In this document: piece after piece, positions 19,158 to 28,157 of the stretch | How positions within the stretch are numbered: position 1 is the stretch's first letter | How the letters are laid out: the number at the start of each line of letters is the position of its first letter | Source: Pseudomonas nunensis | GTDB taxonomy: Bacteria > Pseudomonadota > Gammaproteobacteria > Pseudomonadales > Pseudomonadaceae | Reading direction: 5' to 3' | Length of the DNA: 64,000 nucleotides | NCBI RefSeq assembly: GCF_024296925.1 | Contig: NZ_CP101125.1 | Span: 5,892,501-5,956,500 of the forward strand | Program-made: the position numbers and the translations under genes | The notes under the pieces: model-generated | Databases searched by the model: none | Told to the model about the DNA's origin: nothing | What the model saw: only the letters and a program-made list of their open reading frames with translations

Positions 19158-19340
19158 TCATTTCAAGCCCGCCTGTTTCAATATGCTGTTGATCGTTCCC
19201 TTAGGTAGATCCGAGTCAGGATGTTTGATCGTCACCCTCCCTGGCTTATGTGAATGTTTGTATTGATGGTGGCTGCCTTTCACGGCTACCAGATACCAAC
19301 CATCACCCTCGATCATCCTGATCATTTCCCGACTTCGCAT
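19158..19340 (-). CDS. hicA: HicA-family mRNA interferase toxin
   Basis: This 60-residue double-stranded-RNA-binding-fold toxin cleaves mRNA when free of HicB. MRSREMIRMIEGDGWYLVAV, then KGSHHQYKH, matches the family; the catalytic His is His24. The dsRBD-like end PKGTINSILKQAGLK is intact. The ATG at 19340 with GAGGGA before it gives the canonical length; a TTG at 19364 is open but unlikely. Both toxin and antitoxin look functional. Confidence 0.9.
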   Translation of the reverse strand: MRSREMIRMIEGDGWYLVAVKGSHHQYKHSHKPGRVTIKHPDSDLPKGTINSILKQAGLK

Positions 19341-19446
19341 TTCCCTCGCCCTTTTCGACAGCAACTGCTGCGCACTCTAGGCGATAAAAACGGCATCGAT
19401 ACACACCATACACACTCTGATAAATATTAGCCGTTCAAAGCAACGT

Positions 19447-20361
19447 CTACGCCCTCCCCCGACCAGTGGCTACCGAGCCCCCCGCAAACACCTCCCCCAA
19501 CCAATCCACAAACACCCGGACCCGTGGCGACATGTGGCGGTTGTGTGGGTACAGCACTGAAACCGGCATCGGTGGTGGCGGTGTGTCGGTGAGGATTTCC
19601 TGCACCAGGCCCTGGGCTATCTGGGTTTCCATCCGGTAGTGCGGGCACTGGATGATGCCGAGTCCGGCAATCGCCGAGGCGGCGTAGATCTCGGCGCCGA
19701 ACACCGACAATGCGCCATCGATGGTCACTTCCTGCAATTCGCCATCGACCATGAATTCAAACGGAAACTGCTTGGCGGTGGTGCGCGACACGTAGTTCAC
19801 CGCGCGGTGATTTTTCAGGTCTTCGAGGCGTTTCGGTTCGCCGTATTTGCGCAGGTACGCGGGGCTGGCGCAGGTGATCTGGCGCAGGTTGGCCACGCGT
19901 TTGCCGATCAATGCCGAGTCGCTCAGCGTGCCAGCGCGCAGCACACAGTCGACGCCTTCAGCGATCAGGTCGACAAAACGGTCGGCCTCGCTGATCGACA
20001 GCTCGATGTCCGGATAACGGGCCATGAATTGCGGCAGCGCCGGGATCACAAAGTGCTTGGCCAGGGTGCCGTGCAAATCCACGCGCAGCCGCCCTTTCGG
20101 CGCCACGCCGCGAAACGCCAGTTCGGCTTCTTCCAGCTCCGCCAGCAACTGCACGCAACGCTGGTAATACGCCTCGCCATCCAGGGTCGGGCGCACTTTG
20201 CGTGTGCTGCGCTCCAACAATCGCGTGCCGAGCCAGGCTTCGAACTGGTTCAACGTATGAGTCAGCGTTGCCCGTGGCAGGTTCAGGTCATCGGCGGCCA
20301 GGGTGAAGCTGCTGCGCTCGTAGATCCGCACGAAAACCTTCATCGCTTTGACTTGATCCAC
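19447..20361 (-). CDS. LysR-family transcriptional regulator
   Basis: This 304-residue LysR regulator begins MDQVKAMKVFVRIYERSSFT, with a helix-turn-helix through LPRATLTHTLNQFEAWLGTRLLER (two parts, residues ~28-52). The effector domain contains GRLRVDLHGTLAKHFVIP. This subgroup (one-letter start MDxxxAMxVFVRVxExxSF) often controls a divergent dehydrogenase gene. Here the divergent neighbour, 129 bases away, is an SDR gene, the likely target. The effector is unknown. Confidence 0.9.
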   Translation of the reverse strand: MDQVKAMKVFVRIYERSSFTLAADDLNLPRATLTHTLNQFEAWLGTRLLERSTRKVRPTLDGEAYYQRCVQLLAELEEAELAFRGVAPKGRLRVDLHGTLAKHFVIPALPQFMARYPDIELSISEADRFVDLIAEGVDCVLRAGTLSDSALIGKRVANLRQITCASPAYLRKYGEPKRLEDLKNHRAVNYVSRTTAKQFPFEFMVDGELQEVTIDGALSVFGAEIYAASAIAGLGIIQCPHYRMETQIAQGLVQEILTDTPPPPMPVSVLYPHNRHMSPRVRVFVDWLGEVFAGGSVATGRGRA

Positions 20362-20490
20362 GTTCGGCTCCTGACCTTCGATTGTTGGCGATTATTGAAC
20401 AGTCAAGGCAACTCTCGTGCATTTATCGCCCTGAGTAAACATGTGAAATTGGCACCACACCAAGCCAACTACTTCACAGGAACCACCGCC

Positions 20491-21231
20491 ATGAGCACTC
20501 AAACTTCGAAAGTAGCCATCGTCACCGGCGCCTCCCGCGGCATTGGCGCGGTGATCGCCAGGCAACTGGCCAGCGAAGGTTTTGCCGTCGCGATCAACTA
20601 TGCCAGCAGCGCCACCGAAGCTTCGAAACTGGTGGTCGAGCTGCGTCAGGCCGGCCACCAAGCCATAGCGATCAAGGCTGATGTTTCCAGTGCCGACGAC
20701 GTTCGCCGCTTGTTCGACGAGACCGAAACGCAACTGGGCAAGGTCGATGTGCTGATCAACAACGCCGGCATCCTCAAGGTGCTGCCACTGGCCCAGCACA
20801 GCGACGAACTGTTCGACCAGAATTTCAACATCCACACCCGTGGCACGTTCAACGCCCTGCGTGAAGCCGCCACGCGCCTGAACAGCGGTGGCCGGATCAT
20901 CAACTTCTCCAGCAGCACCGTCGGCCTGAATCTGCCGGGCTACGCGGTGTACATCGCCAGCAAAGCGGCGGTGGAATCCCTGACCCAGGTGTTCGCCAAG
21001 GAAATGCGCGGTCGCAACATCACCGTCAACGCCGTCGCACCGGGCCCGGTCGCCACTGACCTGTTCCTGCACGGCAAGAGCGAAGAACAGATCCAGACCT
21101 TCGCCAAAATGGCGCCGCTGGAACGCCTGGCCCAGCCAGAAGATATCTCCCGTGTCGTGTCTTTCCTGGCCGGCCCGGATTCGGGCTGGGTCAACGGGCA
21201 AATCCTGCGGGTCAACGGTGGTCTGGTCTGA
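20491..21231 (+). CDS. SDR-family oxidoreductase (3-oxoacyl reductase-like)
   Basis: This is a 246-residue classical short-chain dehydrogenase. The NAD(P)-binding TGASRGIG is at residues ~13-20, NNAG is in LINNAGILK, the catalytic Ser is in FSSSTVG and Tyr/Lys are in YIASK. It ends in the usual GQILRVNGG. The frame runs back to 19639 without a stop, but that part is antisense to the LysR gene; the ATG at 20491 behind ACAGGA gives the normal SDR start. It is followed 24 bases later by a second SDR gene. Substrate not readable; YvrD/FabG-like aldehyde or ketone reduction is typical. Confidence 0.9.
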   Translation: MSTQTSKVAIVTGASRGIGAVIARQLASEGFAVAINYASSATEASKLVVELRQAGHQAIAIKADVSSADDVRRLFDETETQLGKVDVLINNAGILKVLPLAQHSDELFDQNFNIHTRGTFNALREAATRLNSGGRIINFSSSTVGLNLPGYAVYIASKAAVESLTQVFAKEMRGRNITVNAVAPGPVATDLFLHGKSEEQIQTFAKMAPLERLAQPEDISRVVSFLAGPDSGWVNGQILRVNGGLV

Positions 21232-21255
21232 GCCAGCCGAATCAAGGAGAACCTT

Positions 21256-22143
21256 ATGAAAAACGTCATCCTCATCACGGGCGCCGGCACCGGTATCGGT
21301 AAAGTCGCCGCTGAATCCCTCGCCCAGGCCGGGCACATCGTTTACGCCAGCATGCGTGACGTGAAAGGGCGCAACGCCACTCGGGCCGACGCCATTCGCC
21401 AGTGGGCGAAGGCGCAAAACGTCGAGTTGCATCCGCTGGAACTGGACGTGTTGTCCCAGGATTCGGCCGACGCTGCGGTCGCCTCCATCGTCAAGGAGCA
21501 AGGTCGCCTCGACGTGGTCATCCAGAACGCCGGGCACTTGGTGATCGGCCCAAGCGAAGCCTTCACCGCCGAAGAAATCATGAAGGTCTTCGACACCAAC
21601 TTCTACGGTGCCCATCGGGTCAGCCGCGCGGTGTTGCCACAGATGCGCGCCCAGGCTTCGGGGTTGGTGTTGTGGATCAGCAGTTCCACAACCAAGGGCG
21701 GTTTCCCACCGTTCCTCGGGCCGTACGCCGCCGCGAAAGCAGCGATGGATTCCCTGGCGGTGAGCATGTCCTATGAACTGACCCGCTTCGGCATCGAAAC
21801 CTCGATCGTGGTGCCCGGCGCGTTCACCCGTGGCACCGATCATTTCCCGAGCGCCGGCAAACCGGCCGACGTCGCACGCAGCGACGCCTATGCTCGATAT
21901 GACGGGGTGATGGATAAAGTCGGCGAACGATTGAGCGCATTGACCCCGGATGATGCCGATCCGCAAGCAGTGGCTGATGACATCGTGCGCATTGTCGGAC
22001 TGCCGCTAGGCTCACGGCCGGCGCGCTCGGTGATCGATTTTGTCGGGGATGGCGCGGCTGAAGTACTGGAAGTGTCGGAGCGGGTGCGGATCGAGTTTGC
22101 CAAGCGGATCGGGATTGATGATTTGCTTCGCGTGAGTCAGTAA
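21256..22143 (+). CDS. SDR-family oxidoreductase
   Basis: This 295-residue short-chain dehydrogenase is longer than its upstream neighbour. The cofactor motif TGAGTGIG starts near residue 8, QNAGH replaces the usual NNAG, and the catalytic Ser and Tyr/Lys are in WISSST and YAAAK. The insertion in the C-terminal half (FTRGTDHFPSAGKPADVARS) shapes the substrate lid. AAGGAGAA precedes the start. It probably forms an operon with the SDR gene at 20491 under the divergent LysR gene. Confidence 0.88.
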   Translation: MKNVILITGAGTGIGKVAAESLAQAGHIVYASMRDVKGRNATRADAIRQWAKAQNVELHPLELDVLSQDSADAAVASIVKEQGRLDVVIQNAGHLVIGPSEAFTAEEIMKVFDTNFYGAHRVSRAVLPQMRAQASGLVLWISSSTTKGGFPPFLGPYAAAKAAMDSLAVSMSYELTRFGIETSIVVPGAFTRGTDHFPSAGKPADVARSDAYARYDGVMDKVGERLSALTPDDADPQAVADDIVRIVGLPLGSRPARSVIDFVGDGAAEVLEVSERVRIEFAKRIGIDDLLRVSQ

Positions 22144-22146
22144 GGA

Positions 22147-22228
22147 CGCCTTCGCGGGCAAGCCTCGCTCCTACAGAGCGAGGCAGAGCGCGCGCCCCTG
22201 TAGGAGCGAGGCTTGCCCGCGAAAGCGG
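22147..22228. repeat. REPIN (GTAGGAGCGAGGC type)
   Basis: Inverted cores of the GTAGGAGCGAGGCTTGCCCG subtype with a ~26-base spacer lie between the SDR gene and the small membrane protein gene. Confidence 0.9.
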
Positions 22229-22266
22229 CCTATCAGACACCAAACATCTAAAGGACGGCACACACC

Positions 22267-22524
22267 ATGCACACCACCATCATCATCTTCTTCGGCCTGG
22301 TCCTGCTGGCGCTGATGCTCTACATCGGCGAGCGAGTCGGCTTCAGCCGCCAGACGCTGACCTACAGTTTCGTCGTCCTGTGGCTGGCCCTGACGGTGAT
22401 CAACGGCGCGGTGGGCGTGGTCACGGCCGGCCAGTCCGTAAGCTCAGAACTGGTGGTCGGAACGCTGGTGTTCAGGGTGCCGGTGGCGGCGCTGGTTCTG
22501 TTCATGGTGCTGAGCAAAACCTAG
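22267..22524 (+). CDS. Small membrane protein, function unknown
   Basis: This 85-residue very hydrophobic protein begins MHTTIIIFFGLVLLALMLYI and has three likely membrane segments (about 3-20, 30-50 and 63-82). AAAGGACGG precedes the ATG at suitable distance. I do not recognise the family. It is on the same strand as the SDR genes but separated from them by a REPIN, and it converges with betT, with only 14 bases between stops. Confidence 0.65.
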   Translation: MHTTIIIFFGLVLLALMLYIGERVGFSRQTLTYSFVVLWLALTVINGAVGVVTAGQSVSSELVVGTLVFRVPVAALVLFMVLSKT

Positions 22525-22538
22525 GCGCCACCGCTCGA

Positions 22539-24533
22539 TCAACGAACCAAATGCAGGAACTGCATGTGCCGTTCGTACTGGTCGAGGATGTCGTTGATGA
22601 TCTGCTCCTTGGTGTAACCCACCAGATCGTAGTCCTGACTGCCCTCGCTCAAATGCACTTCGGCCCGGTAGTAGCGACGGTTGTTGAGTTGCTTGGAACC
22701 CATGCCGCCACGGGCGAAGGACGGCGTGAAGTAGCCACGCATCTGCACCTGATAGATAAACGGATGCTGCTCGCCATGCCCGATTTCCAGGCTGACGCTG
22801 TCGTTCGCCGGATCCGGCTGAGCGACCACGTTCAAACCCTTCTCGACGAACACCGCCGTCACTTCTTCTATCGCCGGACGCACTGTGGTTTCGAGGAAAC
22901 GATAGACCTCATCCCGCGACGGGAAATGCACCGCCTGACTCAAGCGCTGACGCCAGCCGCCCCGCTTGGAACCGGAGACCGGCGCCAGCGAATGCATCTG
23001 CGCAATCTGCTTCTGGGATTCCAGGTAGAACGCCTTGTGCAGCCCCCACATCATCAGCAGCAGGATCATCGAGAACGGCAACGAGGTCAGCACGACGGCT
23101 GATTTCAACGCATCGATGCTGCCCGAGAACAGCAGCGCACTGGTCACCAGCGCAGTCATCGCCCCCCAGAACACCCGCAGCCATTTCGGCCCGTCTTCAT
23201 CCGGGTTGCCGCCCTTGGCAGAGAGCGTCGACAACACCACAGTGCCCGAGTCGGCGGACGTGACGAAGAACACGAAACTGATAAACACCGTGACCGCGAT
23301 CACGGTTTTGCTCCACGGATAGGTTTCGAGCAGCAGGTACAAGGTCATCGACGGGTTATCGATGGCCGACATACCCAGCGCTGTCATGCCGTGGTTGAGT
23401 ACTTGATCGATGGCGCTGTTGCCGAAGATCGACATCCACGCCAGGGTGAAACCGAGCGGAATCAGCAGCACGCCGAAGACGAATTCGCGGATGGTCCGGC
23501 CACGGGAAATCCGTGCGATGAACAGGCCCACGAACGGCGACCATGCAATCCACCAGGCCCAGTAGAACACCGTCCAACCGCCCAGCCAGTCGCTGGGTTT
23601 GTCGTAGGCGTAGAGGTCGAAGCTCTTCATCGGCAACGCGCCGAGGTAGTCGCCGATGTTCTGGATCAAGGTGTTGAGAAGGTGCTGCGTCGGGCCGGCA
23701 AACAACACGAACAGCAGCAGCGCACAGGCCAGCAGCATGTTGATGTCGGACATCACCCGCACGCCTTTATCGACGCCGGACACCGCGACAATGATTGCCG
23801 CGCCCATCATCAGGGTGATCAAGCCAACCTGAATCCAGTGGGTGTGGGCGATGCCGAACAGGTAGTCGAGCCCCGAGTTCAGGTGCAAGACGCCGAAGCC
23901 CATGTCCGCGCCGAGGCCGAACACGGTGGCGATGATGCCGAAGCCATCCACCGCGTAGCCGATCGGGCCGTTGATGCGTTTACCAATCAGCGGGTACAGC
24001 GCCGAGCGCAGGGCCAGCGGCAGGTTATGCCGATAGGCGAAGTAGGCCAGCGCCATGCCGACGAAAGCGAACACGCCCCAGCCATGCAGGCCCCAGTGCA
24101 GAAACAGAATCTGCATCGCCTGCCGCGCCGCTTCCGGCGTACCGGCGGTGCCTTGGGGCGGCTGCGCCAGGTGCGTCAGCGGTTCGGACACGCAAAAGAA
24201 AAACAGCGTGATGCTGATCCCGGCGGCGAACAGCATGCCGGCCCAGGACAGGTAACTGAATTCGGGTTCGTCGTGGTCGGCACCGAGTTTGATCTTGCCG
24301 TAGCCAGACAACGCGGTGACCACCACGAAGACCAGATACAGCGTCATCGCGAGCATGTAATACCAGCCGACCGTGTTGGCCGCCCAGTTTTGCGCTTCCA
24401 GTAACCAGGCACCGGCCTGTTTGGGCATGGCCATGACGACGATGCCGAACAGCAGAATGAAACCCGCCGCAAAGTAGAACACCGGCGGATTCATGCGGAC
24501 CTGGCCGCTGGGGGAGGTGGACGGTGCACTCAT
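22539..24533 (-). CDS. betT: BCCT-family choline transporter BetT
   Basis: This is a 664-residue betaine/choline/carnitine transporter with about twelve membrane segments and a long C-terminal cytosolic tail (~150 residues) that in BetT proteins tunes transport to osmolarity. The BCCT signature is clear in WTVFYWAWWIAWSPFVGLFI, with the aromatic box, followed by ARISRGRTIREFV. Other hallmarks are FFFCVSEPLTHLAQPP and VFFVTSADSGTVVL. High-affinity choline uptake feeds glycine betaine synthesis. The large palindrome at 24625-24654 upstream resembles a BetI operator, which supports choline as substrate. The betIBA genes are not in the window. Confidence 0.9.
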   Translation of the reverse strand: MSAPSTSPSGQVRMNPPVFYFAAGFILLFGIVVMAMPKQAGAWLLEAQNWAANTVGWYYMLAMTLYLVFVVVTALSGYGKIKLGADHDEPEFSYLSWAGMLFAAGISITLFFFCVSEPLTHLAQPPQGTAGTPEAARQAMQILFLHWGLHGWGVFAFVGMALAYFAYRHNLPLALRSALYPLIGKRINGPIGYAVDGFGIIATVFGLGADMGFGVLHLNSGLDYLFGIAHTHWIQVGLITLMMGAAIIVAVSGVDKGVRVMSDINMLLACALLLFVLFAGPTQHLLNTLIQNIGDYLGALPMKSFDLYAYDKPSDWLGGWTVFYWAWWIAWSPFVGLFIARISRGRTIREFVFGVLLIPLGFTLAWMSIFGNSAIDQVLNHGMTALGMSAIDNPSMTLYLLLETYPWSKTVIAVTVFISFVFFVTSADSGTVVLSTLSAKGGNPDEDGPKWLRVFWGAMTALVTSALLFSGSIDALKSAVVLTSLPFSMILLLMMWGLHKAFYLESQKQIAQMHSLAPVSGSKRGGWRQRLSQAVHFPSRDEVYRFLETTVRPAIEEVTAVFVEKGLNVVAQPDPANDSVSLEIGHGEQHPFIYQVQMRGYFTPSFARGGMGSKQLNNRRYYRAEVHLSEGSQDYDLVGYTKEQIINDILDQYERHMQFLHLVR

Positions 24534-24624
24534 GAACAGTGCGCCTCAAGGGGGTGAAACAGGGCAATCAATAACGGACTCGGCAAGGGCAAGCCTCCTG
24601 TTGTGAGCGGGCAGCAAACCGGCG

Positions 24625-24654
24625 GTTTAACTTGAATGAGCGTTCAAGTTAAAC
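24625..24654. promoter_or_regulatory. BetI-like palindromic operator upstream of betT
   Basis: GTTTAACTTGAA and TTCAAGTTAAAC are perfect 12-base inverted arms around TGAGCG, 92 bases before betT. TetR-type BetI sites include TTGAAC/GTTCAA-like halves, so choline-relieved repression is plausible. Confidence 0.7.
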
Positions 24655-24797
24655 ATGAATAGCGTGCTAAGGACTAATCGCAGGGCTCGGCGGTCGCTTT
24701 CCTAAGCTAGCTCAAGGAAGGGTATGACGCGGGGTTTGGAGGATTCGTTCACTGGAAAATTGGCGGAATGCCATTATCGCGGTTCGGCTTGAAACAA

Positions 24798-24876
24798 TTC
24801 GCGAGCAAGCCCGCTCCCACAGTGGATTTGCGCCGAACACAAAACCAGTGTGGGAGCGGGCTTGCTCGCGAAGAGG
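24798..24876. repeat. REPIN (GTGGGAGCGGGCTTGCTCGCG type)
   Basis: Inverted REP cores are separated by ~35 bases, in the 371-base gap between the epsC stop and the betT start. The rest of the gap holds only the palindrome at 24625 and no further gene. Confidence 0.9.
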
Positions 24877-24904
24877 CCAGATCAATCAATCGAGAATTCG
24901 AGGC

Positions 24905-25831
24905 TTACTTCTGCGTCCCATCATCATGCTGCAAATTCGCCTGCGTCAGGTTGCACCCCGCCGGCACGCTGCGGGTCAGCCACACGTTGCCGCCAATGGT
25001 CGAACCCTTGCCGATGGTGATCCGCCCCAAAATCGTCGCCCCGGCGTAGATCACCACATCGTCCTCAACGATCGGATGCCGCGGATGCCCCTTCTGCAAC
25101 TGCCCGTCCTCGTCCGAAGGGAAGCGCTTGGCACCCAGCGTCACAGCCTGATAAATCCGCACCCGCTCGCCAATGATCGCCGTCTCGCCGATTACCACGC
25201 CCGTCCCGTGATCAATAAAGAAGCTGCGGCCGATCTGCGCGCCCGGATGGATATCGATACCGGTAGCGGAGTGGGCGATTTCCGCGCTGATCCGCGCCAG
25301 TAACGGCAACCCGGCGCGGTACAAATGGTGGGCGAGGCGATGGTGAATCACCGCCAGAATCCCCGGATAGCACAGCAACACTTCATCGACGCTGCGGGCC
25401 GCCGGGTCGCCGTGATAAGCCGCCAGCACGTCGGTGTCCAACAGACTGCGCAGCCCCGGCAATGCGAGGGCAAAGTCCTGGATGATCTGGATCGTCTTGG
25501 CCTCGACTTCGGTATCAGCCTGGTCGCTGTGGCGAGCGGCGTAACGCAGCTCAAGCCGCGCCTGGGCCAGCAATGCATTCAGCGCGACATCGAGGGTATG
25601 GCCGACGTAGAAATCTTCACTCTCTTCACGCAAATCCACCGGCCCCAGGCGCATCGGGAACAACGCACCGCACAGGGCTTCGAGAATCTCCGCCATTGCC
25701 GCCCGGGACGGCAACTCGCGACCGCCCTGCTCGCCGCTGGCGCGGCCGTTTTGTGCACGCCATTGATCACGCGCGGTGCGCAGTTGGCTGACGATGGTCT
25801 GCAATTGCCAATGGCTGGAACGCTCGCTCAC
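24905..25831 (-). CDS. epsC: Serine O-acetyltransferase (EpsC type)
   Basis: This 308-residue serine acetyltransferase makes O-acetylserine, the acceptor that cysteine synthase sulfhydrylates. The helical N-terminal half is long, as in EpsC-type enzymes. The C-terminal left-handed beta-helix carries hexapeptide repeats ([20 protein letters not shown], then [13 protein letters not shown]) with the catalytic His/Asp region HPGAQ and FIDHGTG, and ends in [18 protein letters not shown]. The final segment [12 protein letters not shown] is usual. It is divergent from the D-cysteine desulfhydrase gene and cystine importer, a cysteine-supply cluster. Confidence 0.9.
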   Translation of the reverse strand: MSERSSHWQLQTIVSQLRTARDQWRAQNGRASGEQGGRELPSRAAMAEILEALCGALFPMRLGPVDLREESEDFYVGHTLDVALNALLAQARLELRYAARHSDQADTEVEAKTIQIIQDFALALPGLRSLLDTDVLAAYHGDPAARSVDEVLLCYPGILAVIHHRLAHHLYRAGLPLLARISAEIAHSATGIDIHPGAQIGRSFFIDHGTGVVIGETAIIGERVRIYQAVTLGAKRFPSDEDGQLQKGHPRHPIVEDDVVIYAGATILGRITIGKGSTIGGNVWLTRSVPAGCNLTQANLQHDDGTQK

Positions 25832-25962
25832 GGTAAAAACTCCTCACGGGCGGCCGGACTGTCTGGCCGCGTTGACGGCGATTACTTTACGGCAAGGGCT
25901 CGAAGCCGAATTAAGAACCAATTGTGCTGTGACCAATACATTCGGATATAAGCGATTGACGG

Positions 25963-25991
25963 TTGCCCGTACAAATAGGCGTGCCTATAGT
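25963..25991 (+). promoter_or_regulatory. Promoter with overlapping palindrome, dcyD
   Basis: TTGCCC and TATAGT are spaced by 17 bases and lie 31 bases before the dcyD ATG, a reasonable sigma-70 promoter. ATAGGCGTGCCTAT (25975-25988), a perfect palindrome with a two-base centre, overlaps the -10 and could be an operator. Confidence 0.5.
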
Positions 25992-26021
25992 CCTGACATC
26001 TCTTCCCGCCAGTACGGACCC

Positions 26022-27014
26022 ATGATCAAACAATCGCTTGCCCGCTTTAACCGCCTCGACCTGCTCGGCCATCCCACCGCCCTGGAAAAACTTGAACGAC
26101 TGTCGACCTGGTTGGGCCGCGATGTGTACGTCAAGCGCGATGACCTGACACCGCTGGCCATGGGCGGCAACAAGCTGCGCAAACTCGAATACCTGGCCGC
26201 CGATGCTTTGGCCCAGGGCGCTGACACGTTGATCACCGCGGGTGCGCTGCAATCCAACCACGTGCGCCAGACCGCCGCCATCGCCGCCAAGCTTGGCCTG
26301 GGTTGTGTGGCGCTGCTGGAAAATCCGCTGGGCACCGACGATGCCAACTATGTCGGCAACGGCAATCGGCTGCTGCTGGACCTGTTCGACACCAAGGTCG
26401 AGCTGGTGGAGAACCTCGACAACGCCGACGACCAACTGCAAGCCTTGGCCGATCGCCTGCGCAACAACGGCAAGACGCCGTATGTGGTGCCGATTGGTGG
26501 CTCGAATGCATTGGGCGCTCTGGGTTACGTACGTGCAGGGCTGGAATTGGCTGAACAGATCAAGGACACCGGCCTGCAATTTGCCGCCGTGGTCCTGGCA
26601 TCGGGCAGTGCCGGCACCCACAGCGGTCTGGCGCTGGCCTTGAGCGAAGCACTCCCGGATTTGCCAGTGATTGGCGTGACGGTTTCCCGCAGTGAAGAAG
26701 ATCAGCGGCCGAAAGTCCAAGGTCTGGCCGAACGTACCGCTGAGTTGCTGGGTGTGAGTTTGCCGAAGCATTTCAAAGTTGAACTGTGGGACGAATACTT
26801 CGGCCCGCGTTATGGCGAGCCGAATGCCGGGACGTTGTCGGCGGTGAAATTGGTGGCGAGTCAGGAAGGTTTGCTGCTGGACCCGGTGTACACCGGCAAG
26901 GCCATGGCCGGATTGCTCGATGGCATCGGGCGTGGGCGTTTTGATGACGGCCCGATCATCTTCCTGCACACCGGCGGGGCGCCGGCGTTGTTTGCCTATA
27001 AGGATTTTTTGTAA
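26022..27014 (+). CDS. dcyD: D-cysteine desulfhydrase
   Basis: This 330-residue PLP enzyme of the ACC-deaminase/D-cysteine desulfhydrase family degrades D-cysteine to pyruvate, sulfide and ammonia. The PLP lysine is in [12 protein letters not shown] (~Lys49). [19 protein letters not shown] is the conserved substrate-binding Ser/Asn-His region. [14 protein letters not shown] and [11 protein letters not shown] bind the phosphate or close the active site. The frame is open upstream to 25776, but the ATG at 26022 gives the family start. It precedes the cystine importer as in the enteric fliY-dcyD-yecSC cluster, which supports the call over ACC deaminase. Confidence 0.9.
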   Translation: MIKQSLARFNRLDLLGHPTALEKLERLSTWLGRDVYVKRDDLTPLAMGGNKLRKLEYLAADALAQGADTLITAGALQSNHVRQTAAIAAKLGLGCVALLENPLGTDDANYVGNGNRLLLDLFDTKVELVENLDNADDQLQALADRLRNNGKTPYVVPIGGSNALGALGYVRAGLELAEQIKDTGLQFAAVVLASGSAGTHSGLALALSEALPDLPVIGVTVSRSEEDQRPKVQGLAERTAELLGVSLPKHFKVELWDEYFGPRYGEPNAGTLSAVKLVASQEGLLLDPVYTGKAMAGLLDGIGRGRFDDGPIIFLHTGGAPALFAYKDFL

Positions 27015-27024
27015 GCCGTGACCT

Positions 27025-27145
27025 TGTGGCGAGGGGGCTTGCCCCCGTTGGGTCGCGCAGCGGCCCCTTTCGTCCATCAGTCATACCGAGTGAGCAGACT
27101 TTACGACTGCTTCGCAGCCGAACGGGGGCAAGTCCCCTCGCCACA
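27025..27145. repeat. Long palindrome, family B
   Basis: Outer arms TTGTGGCGAGGGGGCTTGCC and GGGGCAAGTCCCCTCGCCAC are inverted. The inner part contains GCAGCGGCCCC and GCTTCGCAGCC. It follows dcyD and, with the promoter tract at 27150-27356, fills the 342-base gap before the cystine-binding protein gene. Confidence 0.85.
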
Positions 27146-27165
27146 GGAGATCGTATCAACTTCAT

Positions 27166-27180
27166 ATTCTTTTAAAGAAT
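27166..27180. promoter_or_regulatory. AT-rich palindrome upstream of the cystine importer
   Basis: ATTCTTTTAAAGAAT is a perfect 7-base-arm palindrome in an AT-rich tract 177 bases before the binding-protein gene. It shares TTTAAAG with elements upstream of tonB (54328), the TonB receptor (58078) and the ABC operon (48821). Confidence 0.4.
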
Positions 27181-27356
27181 AACAAACTGAATATTTAGTA
27201 TTTTCCTATCTATACACACCATCATATAGTCGCGCCGAAGGCGAATTTGGCGCGAGACGCATAAGCTGCTTTAGGGCAGGATATCGCAATCGTTCAAATC
27301 CCGATTTTGCCAACATTCCTAATAGCGTCTTCCATAAGAAAACACAGGGGCTTGTC

Positions 27357-28157
27357 ATGAATTTTTCCGCACTACGTCGAAACCTGCTGGTTGGTTCGCT
27401 GGGCCTGGCACTGAGCGCCGGCCTGTTGGGGCAAGCGGTTGCCGGTGAGCAGCTGCAAAAAATCAAGGACGCAGGCGTGATCAACGTCGGCCTGGAAGGC
27501 ACTTATCCACCGTTCAGTTTCGTCGACGCCGACGGCAAACTGGCCGGCTTCGAAGTCGAGTTCTCCGAAGCCCTGGCCAAAGAGCTGGGTGTGAAGGTCA
27601 AACTGCAACCGACCAAATGGGACGGCATCCTCGCGGCGCTGGAATCCAAGCGTCTGGACGCCGTGATCAACCAGGTGACCATCTCGGACGAGCGCAAGAA
27701 GAAGTATGACTTCTCCGAGCCGTACACCGTTTCCGGGATTCAGGCGCTGGTGCTGACCAAGAAAGCTGCGGAGCTGAACATCAAGACCGCCGCCGACCTG
27801 GGTGGCAAGAAAGTCGGCGTAGGCCTGGGCACCAACTACGAGCAATGGGTCAAAGCCAACGTGCCGACCGCTGACGTGCGCACCTATGAAGATGATCCGA
27901 GCAAGTTCGCAGACCTGCGTAACGGCCGCACCGACGCCATTCTGATTGACCGCCTCGCTGCTCTCGAATACGCCAAGAAAGCCAAGGACACCTCCGCTGC
28001 CGGCGAAGCCTTCTCCCGTCAGGAAGCCGGTGTTGCCCTGCGCAAAGGCGAGCCTGAGCTGCTGGCTGCCGTGAACAAGGCGATCGACAAGCTGCGTGCC
28101 GACGGTACGCTGAAAAAGCTTTCGGAAAAATACTTCAGCGCTGACGTCACTCAATAA
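27357..28157 (+). CDS. tcyJ: Cystine ABC transporter substrate-binding protein
   Basis: This 266-residue family-3 periplasmic binding protein has a signal peptide of about 29 residues ending VAG. The mature part contains INVGLEGTYPPFSFVDADGK, LAGFEVEFSEALAKELGVKV and the cystine-type KYDFSEPYTVSGIQALV. It resembles E. coli FliY/TcyJ in sequence and gene order (desulfhydrase, binding protein, permease, ATPase). It would bind cystine, possibly also djenkolate or other sulfur amino acids. The stop abuts the permease start. Confidence 0.9.
   Translation: MNFSALRRNLLVGSLGLALSAGLLGQAVAGEQLQKIKDAGVINVGLEGTYPPFSFVDADGKLAGFEVEFSEALAKELGVKVKLQPTKWDGILAALESKRLDAVINQVTISDERKKKYDFSEPYTVSGIQALVLTKKAAELNIKTAADLGGKKVGVGLGTNYEQWVKANVPTADVRTYEDDPSKFADLRNGRTDAILIDRLAALEYAKKAKDTSAAGEAFSRQEAGVALRKGEPELLAAVNKAIDKLRADGTLKKLSEKYFSADVTQ

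Noticed and set aside
19639..20490. N-terminal fusion of the SDR protein with an upstream domain
   Set aside because: The upstream part of that frame lies antisense inside the LysR gene; the SDR has its own ATG and ribosome-binding site at 20491.
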